Below, one piece after another: positions 6,340 through 11,988 of a stretch of 11,988 nucleotides of DNA (within the stretch, counting starts at the first letter, position 1; each line of letters opens with the position of its first letter). Origin of the DNA: an uncultured Flavobacteriia bacterium (GTDB lineage: Bacteria > Bacteroidota > Bacteroidia > Flavobacteriales_D > Crocinitomicaceae); NCBI GenBank assembly GCA_903887095.1, contig CAISOQ010000332.1, positions 1-11,988 on the forward strand, read 5' to 3'. The position numbers were made by a program, and so were the translations under genes. Under the pieces are notes generated by a model that searched no databases, had not been told where the DNA came from, and was given only the letters and a program-made list of their open reading frames with translations.

Positions 6340-7437
6340 ATGATTGAATACCAGAAACTAGCAGAACAATACAGATATTCTTTGCGAAAAGAACGGTATT
6401 CACGATCTGTTTTTATGGCTGATCGCCGTTGGAGATATCTTAAAAAGAGCGAGAAATTAACAGTGCTTTTCCTCTCTATGCTCAACTCAGTAGATTTATG
6501 TTTATTGGTTCAATTGGCTCCGGAAGTGCTTACACGACTTATCAATTCACCAACATATACGGTGGTTTTGATCCCCAAAAAAAGAGGCGGTAAACGAAAA
6601 CTGGAGGTGCCCGAGTATTTGTTGTTGGGCGCCCAAAAACGTTTGAACAGCTACCTTCAATCCACGTATATTCAAATGCGACCTGAGTATGTTCATGGAT
6701 TTGTTTTGACAAATGGTACGCATGAAAACAAAGCAAATATCGTTTCAAATGCATTACCACACGTCGGTAAGAAATATGTCATGAATCTCGACTTGGAAGA
6801 TTTTTTTCCATCAATAAAAGCAAAGTCGATAAGGGAGTTGTTTCTTTCAGAGTTGTTTAATTTCGACCACCACTTATCAACCTGCCTTGCATTATTGACC
6901 ACAATTGACGGTCATCTGCCACAGGGTGCGCCAACTTCCCCAGTTCTATCAAATTTTGTTTGTTTGGAGATGGACAAAGCGCTTCATCTTTATGCTTTTT
7001 TGAAACAAGTTGAATACACCAGATATGCCGATGATCTGACCTTTTCATCAGAATTGCCTTTTGAAGATGACTGGGTGAGTGGCCTAAAAAAAATTATCGA
7101 ACAACACGGTTTTTGCTTGAATGATGGAAAATTTCGAATTCAATCCCGCAATCGCAAACAAAGTGTAACGGGTGTTACAGTGAATAAACGATTGAACGTA
7201 GACCGAAAATTTTACAAAAAAGTTAGGGCTATGTTACACGATTTAAAGCTGAATGGGATTGAGTCAGCAACAATTAAGCACTTTGGACTTGCAACCAAAC
7301 CAAACCAGGAACAATGTCGATTTTTCATTAAACGCTTGGAGGGGTATCTTTCATTCATCGGACAAGTGAGGGGGGCTGATGACCCAATTTACAACCGCAT
7401 GAAATCATCTTTTAATGCTGAATTCAATGTCGAATAA
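6340..7437 (+). CDS. Retron reverse transcriptase
   Basis: The 365-residue protein has RT motifs in order. There is a VLIPKKRGGKRKLEVP segment (76-91), then the retron-specific NAxxH motif as N-A-L-P-H (137-141). Motif A is LDLEDFFPSI with catalytic Asp151. QGAPTSP (195-201), the catalytic YADD box (229-232), and the retron VTG motif in S-V-T-G-V-T-V-N (275-282) follow. NAxxH and VTG together separate retron RTs from group II intron, DGR and Abi RTs. Length is usual for a retron RT, with no fused extra domain. All catalytic residues are present. It should bind the ncRNA just upstream and make multicopy branched single-stranded DNA in the cytoplasm. In studied retrons this complex restrains a toxic partner or guards against phage. 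It is followed on the same strand by the VWA gene and the 378-residue gene. The RT family call is very sure; the retron type is not assigned. Confidence 0.95.
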   Translation: MIEYQKLAEQYRYSLRKERYSRSVFMADRRWRYLKKSEKLTVLFLSMLNSVDLCLLVQLAPEVLTRLINSPTYTVVLIPKKRGGKRKLEVPEYLLLGAQKRLNSYLQSTYIQMRPEYVHGFVLTNGTHENKANIVSNALPHVGKKYVMNLDLEDFFPSIKAKSIRELFLSELFNFDHHLSTCLALLTTIDGHLPQGAPTSPVLSNFVCLEMDKALHLYAFLKQVEYTRYADDLTFSSELPFEDDWVSGLKKIIEQHGFCLNDGKFRIQSRNRKQSVTGVTVNKRLNVDRKFYKKVRAMLHDLKLNGIESATIKHFGLATKPNQEQCRFFIKRLEGYLSFIGQVRGADDPIYNRMKSSFNAEFNVE

Positions 7438-7450
7438 ATAAGTAAAAATC

Positions 7451-7471
7451 ATCTTGCAAGGTTGCAAGGAT
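7451..7471. repeat. Tandem TTGCAAGG repeat, nearly palindromic, between RT and VWA genes
   Basis: TTGCAAGG occurs twice in direct succession (7454-7469). With the flanking ATC and GAT the whole unit is an almost perfect inverted repeat. It lies within the 91-base gap between the RT and VWA genes, where no hairpin with a T tract is seen. It could be an operator, an RNA processing site or chance. Confidence 0.4.
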
Positions 7472-7528
7472 TTCATGTTCGAAACGAATCACAGCAATTT
7501 TGTTCTGTAACTTTTAAATTTTATAATT

Positions 7529-8194
7529 ATGAAAAACAAAAAAACAATCTATCAATTTGTGCTTGACAAAAGTGGGTCAATGAGCGACTGCCTATCTGGA
7601 ACAATTTCAGGTTTTAATGAGCAGCTGAAAAAGATTACTGAATTACAAGCTCAGTTTCCTGAGCAAGAGTTTTGCTTGTCCTTAACAACATTTAACGACA
7701 AAATAGCTTATCCTTTCAGAGATTTGCAGGTTCAGAACATTCCCTTGTTGAGTGTTGAAAACTATGTTCCTTCCGGCATGACAGCGCTTTTAGATGCGAT
7801 TGGGTTTTCTATTAAGCGGATCAAAGAAGTACACGGTGAAAGTGTAGAAGAAAATGAAGCAAGTGTAGTTTTTGTTATTTTGACCGATGGACATGAAAAT
7901 TCCTCTCGGTTTTTTGATTACCTTCAGATTGCATCACAAATCAAGGAGTTAGAATCAACCGGAAAATGGAATTTCAGTTTCGTAGGGGCAGATATTGATG
8001 CCATGCAGACTTCGCGTATGCTGAACATACAAGAACAAAATGTGATGTCTTTTAGTAAAGATGATATGCGGAAGAATATGATGGACATTGGGAATTCTCT
8101 TGGTGCATATGCAAAATCAAAGCATGAGGGTAACATTAAGACAGGGATTTTTGATATTTTCGAAGATAGAGATCGCAGAAAAAATAAAGAATAG
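7529..8194 (+). CDS. Von Willebrand factor A (VWA) domain protein
   Basis: The whole 221-residue protein is essentially one VWA domain. Its metal-ion-dependent adhesion site is complete: D-K-S-G-S (Asp13, Ser15, Ser17), Thr85 in P-S-G-M-T-A-L-L-D-A, and Asp120 in I-L-T-D-G-H-E-N. There is no signal peptide or membrane segment, so it is cytoplasmic. Such stand-alone VWA proteins bind protein partners through the metal site. They are known from ATPase-coupled systems (MoxR-VWA), phages and several defence gene sets. The C-terminal tail (from about residue 195) is charged and ends in D-R-D-R-R-K-N-K-E. It is separated from the RT gene by 91 bases, but its stop is only 3 bases before the next start, so it is probably made together with the 378-residue protein and may bind it. 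The role in a retron is inference from position. Confidence 0.9.
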   Translation: MKNKKTIYQFVLDKSGSMSDCLSGTISGFNEQLKKITELQAQFPEQEFCLSLTTFNDKIAYPFRDLQVQNIPLLSVENYVPSGMTALLDAIGFSIKRIKEVHGESVEENEASVVFVILTDGHENSSRFFDYLQIASQIKELESTGKWNFSFVGADIDAMQTSRMLNIQEQNVMSFSKDDMRKNMMDIGNSLGAYAKSKHEGNIKTGIFDIFEDRDRRKNKE

Positions 8195-8197
8195 ACT

Positions 8198-9334
8198 ATG
8201 AACATCCATTTATTGAGAGATAAGGATTTGAGCATTGATACCTACCGGAATGTGTTGCATTTGTTGCAACATGTTCCGGGGCCTCTCAATTTTATTGAAA
8301 GTGAAGTGGATATCCGTAATCTTGATTTGATTGATCATATTTGGGAGCGAAAAGATGACTTTGAGAAGCAAAACAGACGTGTTTACAGCATGATGGATGC
8401 TTCGATAGTAAGACCGAGTTATATTTTTCCAAAGGAGGTGAGAAGGGCTAGTTGGGAACAATTGTTTGAAGAATGTATCAATTACAGAAATTGTTTTTCG
8501 CATGTATCATCAGAGGATGTTGTTGTCCTTCTTACAGATGTTCCAAACAATCAAAATTGGTTTGGAAGTGTTGATGATTCAATGCGTAATTTCTTCATTC
8601 ACACAGATGATTGGAAGTTTTATTTCGGAGAAGCTGTAGATATTCGATTTCCAATTGCTTATGAGGTAATCGTTTGGGTTCTTAGAGGGTTAATGTTCAA
8701 GAGCAGGGAATCTATTTTAAATAATTTACATGATCAGGCGATAGGCTGTGTGCAGGATTTCTGTCTAGACAAAAAAGAAATCATTTTGAAAATGAGAACT
8801 GGAGATGTTTGCCCGGCATGTCTTGATTTAATTGCAAAGGCAGATATCAATCATTCGTATTTGAATCAAATTTTTGAAATTATTGAAGAAATTCGCATGA
8901 GTTTGTCTTTCCGACAACGCATAAAATTATTCAAAAAACCCAGTCGTTTGCTTGTGAAAGGCCCAACAAAAAGACTTTTCTTGAAAGACCTTGGGAACTT
9001 AGAGATTAATCTGAATCCAAGCGAGCGAGCTCTTTACCTCTTGTTTTTAAACAATCCAAACGGAATTCGATTACCAGAAATTATCGATTACCGCAATGAA
9101 CTGTTAGAAATTTATGGAATGACTACCAATCTTTCTGATCAAGCAGATATTATCAACCGGATTGATCGCCTCACTGATGTCAGCGAAAACAATGTGAACG
9201 AAGTATTATCCAGAATTCGTGGAAAATTAAAAAGTGCTGTAGGAGTTGAATTGCTCGATTTCTATGATATCCAAGGCGCAAGGGGTGAAGCAAAAAAAAT
9301 TCTTTTAAATCGTGAATTGCTGAGTTATGAATAA
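8198..9334 (+). CDS. Protein of unknown function with Cys4 cluster and probable winged-helix C-terminus
   Basis: This 378-residue protein I cannot name. The N-terminal half has a strand V-V-V-L-L-T-D (108-114) and a conserved-looking block N-W-F (120-122), F-F-I-H-T-D-D-W (132-139) and R-F-P-I-A-Y-E (150-156). Four cysteines are spaced like a zinc site: C184, C189 (G-C-V-Q-D-F-C), C205 and C208 (C-P-A-C). A basic stretch follows (240-260). The C-terminal 110 residues run L-N-P-S-E-R-A-L-Y-L-L-F-L, then G-I-R-L-P-E-I, L-S-R-I-R and G-A-R-G-E-A-K-K-I. From memory this resembles a helical, winged-helix-like domain seen in many Bacteroidota proteins of unknown function. There is no signal peptide or membrane segment. 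It follows the VWA gene by 3 bases and is the last gene of the retron run, where effectors often lie. A DNA- or nucleic-acid-binding effector or sensor is plausible but unproven. Confidence 0.8.
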   Translation: MNIHLLRDKDLSIDTYRNVLHLLQHVPGPLNFIESEVDIRNLDLIDHIWERKDDFEKQNRRVYSMMDASIVRPSYIFPKEVRRASWEQLFEECINYRNCFSHVSSEDVVVLLTDVPNNQNWFGSVDDSMRNFFIHTDDWKFYFGEAVDIRFPIAYEVIVWVLRGLMFKSRESILNNLHDQAIGCVQDFCLDKKEIILKMRTGDVCPACLDLIAKADINHSYLNQIFEIIEEIRMSLSFRQRIKLFKKPSRLLVKGPTKRLFLKDLGNLEINLNPSERALYLLFLNNPNGIRLPEIIDYRNELLEIYGMTTNLSDQADIINRIDRLTDVSENNVNEVLSRIRGKLKSAVGVELLDFYDIQGARGEAKKILLNRELLSYE

Positions 9335-9347
9335 CACCTAGGTTGAA

Positions 9348-9387
9348 TGGTTTAGAATCGTTCTTCGAGGCGCTAGACCATAAACCA
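9348..9387. terminator. Weak inverted repeat between convergent genes
   Basis: TGGTTTA (9348-9354) and TAAACCA (9381-9387) are perfect inverted repeats with a 26-base loop. They lie between the stop of the 378-residue gene and the stop of the sigma-54 regulator gene. It may act as a two-way terminator, but the stem is short and has no T tract. Confidence 0.25.
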
Positions 9388-10821
9388 TCATTCATTTAAC
9401 TCGCTCAAACCATATTTCTGCATTTTAGCCATTAACGTGTTGTAGGCCCAGCCAATCGCAACTGCTGTTTGACTCCTGTTTCCTTCAAAATGCTTTAATA
9501 CTTTTTTGATGTGTTCCTTTTCAACGAATTCAATGTTCAATGGTTGGTTCATTGGTTCCTGTTGTAGACGCTTTGGCAGGACTTCCAGAGTGACTTTTTC
9601 TTCATTGAATACATAAAGTCGAGAAATGATATTTTCCAATTCGCGGATATTTCCTGGATAGGAATAATTAAGTAATACGTCCATTGCTGATTTATCAATG
9701 GTCAGTTTTTTTGATTTACGGAGTTGTTTCTTTTTTTGAGTTAAAAAATGATCGATCATTTCTTTTATATCCTTTTTTCCACGCTGCATGAGGGTTGGTA
9801 GATCGAGCTCCACAACGGATAAACGATAATATAAGTCCCACCGAAAATGGCCTTCCTCGCAGCGTTTTACTAAATTTTGATTGGTGGCCGCAATAACACG
9901 GACATCTACTTTTTTTGCTTTTCCACCGAGGGGCATGATCTCTTTTTCTTGTAAAACACGCAATAGCGATTGTTGCATGTAGGGGGAGATGTCACCGATT
10001 TCATCTAAAAAAATGGTTCCTTCGTGCGCTTGTTCGAAAAGACCTATGGAATCTTTATCCGCACCGGTATACGCTCCCTTTTTATACCCGAATAAACGGG
10101 ATTCAAGCAAGGTGTCACTAAAAGCCGAACAGTTGATGGCAATGTATGGCTTTTCCGCTCGCACTGAATTGAAATGAATGTGTTTTGCAAGGTTTTCTTT
10201 TCCCGTGCCACTAGCACCAAGCACAAGTACAGTTACTTCATCCGTTTGTGCCACTTTTCGGGCATTATCATAAATTTTTTCAATTGTAGATGTTGTGAAA
10301 TAATCTGTTCCTGAAGGTCGTTTAATTTCTTCTTGGTGGTAAAGAGCTGTCATTCCGAGGTTAGATCGTTCCATCTGAATTTTGATCAATTCAGGCCTGT
10401 CCTTTTTTGTTGTAAATCGGGCTGGTCGCGTTTGGTAAAGCGTTGTGTTCAGGTTTAAACTCATGTGGGCGAGGTACCACACAACTTGCATTGCGGGCGT
10501 CCCCGGTGAAACGAATATATCAATAGCATCTTCTTTCAATGAGGCCAGAAGTGGGTGTACTTTTGCCTGTATTTCTCGGTGATCAATGGGGTCTTGTATG
10601 TCGAGATAGTGAAATTCAATGACTCTTTCCGGAAAGGTTTTTCGCAGGTAATGACTTAGGTGAGCTCCGGCTGTATCGCTGTTTTCATCTTTTCGAGCTG
10701 ACAAGATTACATGTCTTTCGTGCTTATAAAAATGTGCATGAAAGGAAATGACTGGGCCCTCAGGATTAACTTTCCCCTCAATAAAATCGCTTTTGTCGTA
10801 CCAAGAAATCAATGTTTTCAT
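9388..10821 (-). CDS. Sigma-54-dependent transcriptional activator with CARF/RtcR-like N-terminal domain
   Basis: The 477-residue protein has three parts. Residues 1-150 form a Rossmann-like sensor: strand H-V-I-L-S-A-R (37-43), strand V-I-E-F-H-Y-L-D (67-74), and D-I-F-V-S-P-G-T-P-A-M-Q (101-112), which recalls the G-T-x-x-M ligand loop of CARF domains and RtcR. Residues 175-410 are the AAA+ domain: Walker A GASGTGKE (202-209), sigma-54 contact loop GAYTGA (249-254, a Tyr variant of GAFTGA), Walker B FLDEIGD (271-277), and R-W-D-L-Y-Y-R-L with arginine fingers (327-334). A Fis-type helix-turn-helix follows (about 445-471, NRSQTAVAIG). It should activate sigma-54 promoters when a small ligand, perhaps a nucleotide, binds the N-terminus. 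It has no receiver domain, so it is not a two-component regulator. It converges on the retron genes and is divergent from the gene at 10956. The activator call is sure; the CARF assignment is inference. Confidence 0.92.
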   Translation of the reverse strand: MKTLISWYDKSDFIEGKVNPEGPVISFHAHFYKHERHVILSARKDENSDTAGAHLSHYLRKTFPERVIEFHYLDIQDPIDHREIQAKVHPLLASLKEDAIDIFVSPGTPAMQVVWYLAHMSLNLNTTLYQTRPARFTTKKDRPELIKIQMERSNLGMTALYHQEEIKRPSGTDYFTTSTIEKIYDNARKVAQTDEVTVLVLGASGTGKENLAKHIHFNSVRAEKPYIAINCSAFSDTLLESRLFGYKKGAYTGADKDSIGLFEQAHEGTIFLDEIGDISPYMQQSLLRVLQEKEIMPLGGKAKKVDVRVIAATNQNLVKRCEEGHFRWDLYYRLSVVELDLPTLMQRGKKDIKEMIDHFLTQKKKQLRKSKKLTIDKSAMDVLLNYSYPGNIRELENIISRLYVFNEEKVTLEVLPKRLQQEPMNQPLNIEFVEKEHIKKVLKHFEGNRSQTAVAIGWAYNTLMAKMQKYGLSELNE

Positions 10822-10901
10822 CTATCAGAATTTGATATGAATTTAATAAAAATGATAAATAAAAACTATGATTCTTAAAATTTCATCTGCTTTTTTGTTT
10901 T

Positions 10902-10921
10902 GGTATACCTTTTGACAAAAG
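10902..10921. promoter_or_regulatory. Overlapping palindromes in the divergent intergenic region
   Basis: GGTATACC (10902-10909) and CTTTTGACAAAAG (10909-10921) share one base and lie 35-55 bases before the start at 10956 and about 80-100 bases before the regulator start. They may be operator sites. The overlapping sequence TTGG-N10-TGA (10900 on) resembles the spacing of a sigma-54 -24/-12 promoter but lacks the key GC at -12, so I do not call one. Confidence 0.3.
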
Positions 10922-10955
10922 CGGGGCAACTAATCACAATTAAATTAAAACCACA

Positions 10956-11420
10956 ATGACCATTATTCGAACTACAGAAAGACAACAAAAAGAAAATTCT
11001 AAATTGATGCAAGATTTTTCACACGCTTTTGTCTCCAATGATTTAAGTTTATTGCAAGAACTATTGCACAAGGATGGCATTTTCATGGGTCGTTTCACAA
11101 AGGCAAAAGCCTTGAGTTATTTTCATAAACTATTTTTTGGAGAAGAGGGAATTGCGGATTTCCAGCACGCTTATTTCAATAAAGGAATTGCACTCGATAG
11201 CTCGTGTGGTGCAGAGGTATTGGAAATTCGTTGCGATAAGAAAATACATTTCCGGAAAAATGGCTTGCCTTATTTTGCTGCCTTCGGCGAAATGCAGGAT
11301 ATTTTCTCCGATGAACGTGTGTTTCGCTTTACGTTTGAATTCCTGGATGGCCAAATTTCAGCAATTAGAATTCCGAAAAAACACATTGAAAAGGTTGACC
11401 GATTAGTAATGGAAAATTAG
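10956..11420 (+). CDS. Small protein of unknown function, possibly NTF2/SnoaL-like
   Basis: This is a 154-residue soluble protein with no signal peptide. The N-terminal third is helical (K-E-N-S-K-L-M-Q-D-F-S-H-A-F-V-S-N-D-L-S-L-L-Q); the rest looks like beta strands ending in F-R-F-T-F-E-F-L-D-G-Q-I-S-A-I-R-I. Helices followed by a curved sheet, with an early D-G-I-F-M-G turn, fits the NTF2/SnoaL fold of small binding proteins and enzymes, but no catalytic motif can be pointed out. It is divergent from the sigma-54 activator (134-base spacer), a common place for a target of such a regulator, and ends 4 bases from the phosphatase gene coming the other way. The fold call is a guess. Confidence 0.7.
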   Translation: MTIIRTTERQQKENSKLMQDFSHAFVSNDLSLLQELLHKDGIFMGRFTKAKALSYFHKLFFGEEGIADFQHAYFNKGIALDSSCGAEVLEIRCDKKIHFRKNGLPYFAAFGEMQDIFSDERVFRFTFEFLDGQISAIRIPKKHIEKVDRLVMEN

Positions 11421-11424
11421 CGTA

Positions 11425-11988
11425 TTAAAGTTTTACTCCCATCAAACAAATGTCATCTATTTGCTCGTAACCCTTCATCCAGTTGTTTAAGTTCGAACGG
11501 AGTAATTCTTCTTGCTGTTCCAAATCTTCTGTATGAACGGAGAGAAGTAGTTCTTTTAATTGTGAAGTTTTGAATTTCTTCCCTGCAGGTCCGCCGAATT
11601 GATCTGTGAATCCATCAGTAAAGAGATAAATAAGCATATTTTTAGTGTATGCGACTTTGTGGGATGTAAAATGAATAGTCGTCTCGGAATTTCCAATAGA
11701 CTGACGATCGCCTTTTGCCTCAATTAAATCACCTTCGTGTATTGAAAATAATGAACGATTGGCTCCTGCAAAGAAAAGTTCATTGGATTTGGTGTCCCAC
11801 ACGCAAAGCCCTATATCCATTCCGTCATGAATAACAGTGTTGCTTTTTGAAAATGATTCTTTCAAAAGAATACTTGTTTTGTCAAGGATCATTCCAGGTT
11901 CGGACAAATTGAATTCTTTTACCGAACGCGAAAGTGCGCCATAACACATCGTACTCATCAGCGCACCCGGAACACCATGTCCAGTGCA
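11425..11988 (-). CDS. SpoIIE/RsbU-type serine phosphatase, C-terminal part (5' end outside window)
   Basis: The frame stays open to the right edge, adding ten codons (C-T-G-H-G-V-P-G-A-L) before the Met at 11958, so that Met is internal and the gene is cut by the window. T-G-H-G-V-P-G-A is the classic SpoIIE/PP2C motif. Further on are G-M-D-I-G-L-C-V-W-D, F-A-G-A-N-R-S, L-F-T-D-G-F-T-D-Q-F-G-G (metal-binding Asp) and Q-I-D-D-I-C-L-M-G-V near the end, so the catalytic half that is visible is intact. Bacteroidota members usually carry N-terminal TPR, sensor or membrane domains and dephosphorylate anti-anti-sigma-type partners. Here the sensor part is not visible and the partner is unknown. Confidence 0.9.
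   Translation of the reverse strand, partial: CTGHGVPGALMSTMCYGALSRSVKEFNLSEPGMILDKTSILLKESFSKSNTVIHDGMDIGLCVWDTKSNELFFAGANRSLFSIHEGDLIEAKGDRQSIGNSETTIHFTSHKVAYTKNMLIYLFTDGFTDQFGGPAGKKFKTSQLKELLLSVHTEDLEQQEELLRSNLNNWMKGYEQIDDICLMGVKL

Noticed and set aside
6340..7437. Group II intron, DGR or Abi-type reverse transcriptase
   Set aside because: There is no maturase domain, no template/variable repeat pair and no Abi-type extension. NAxxH, VTG and the upstream msr-msd RNA point to a retron.
11425..11958. Phosphatase gene starting at the Met at 11958 as a complete small protein
   Set aside because: The frame continues to the window edge and the added residues are the conserved TGHGVPGA motif, so the gene is truncated by the window.

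Overview
The window looks like the chromosome of a member of the Bacteroidota, most likely Flavobacteriales (Crocinitomicaceae/Fluviicola-like). I infer this from the A+T-rich DNA, promoters of the TTG-N17-23-TAnnTTTG type, weak or absent Shine-Dalgarno sequences, signal peptides ending in F-A-Q, and the protein sequence of MutS. No species can be named from the sequence alone.

Positions 1-4833 look like core genome. The 5' end of a TrmH-family RNA methyltransferase gene (minus strand, cut by the window edge) is divergent from mutS. A tRNA stretch follows, with a strong promoter, a broken partial copy of tRNA-Gly carrying a GC-rich palindrome, an intact tRNA-Gly(GCC), a terminator, tRNA-Leu(TAA) and a second terminator. 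After that come a small exported protein of unknown function and, convergently, an alpha/beta hydrolase. The last two genes share a terminator.

Positions 5036-9334 are the most interesting part: a same-strand run that reads as a retron locus. In order it holds a short DnaB-like helicase lacking the usual N-terminal domain, a structured non-coding RNA with the a1/a2 inverted repeat and msr/msd hairpins of a retron, a retron reverse transcriptase (NAxxH, YADD and VTG motifs), a von Willebrand A protein with a complete metal site, and a 378-residue protein of unknown function with a four-cysteine cluster and a probable winged-helix C-terminus. By family knowledge the RT would make a branched RNA-DNA molecule from the ncRNA. 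By inference the VWA/378-residue pair, translated nearly as one unit, would be the effector or sensor, and the helicase may belong to the system. I do not recognise this gene combination among the retron types I know, so it is the best candidate for an undescribed defence system.

Positions 9388-11988 hold regulatory genes. A sigma-54-dependent activator with an N-terminal ligand-binding-like Rossmann domain (CARF/RtcR-like) converges on the retron operon. Divergent from it is a small, possibly NTF2-like protein. The window ends in the C-terminal part of a SpoIIE/PP2C-type serine phosphatase. Whether the activator controls the retron cannot be told: no good sigma-54 promoter is visible in front of the retron genes.
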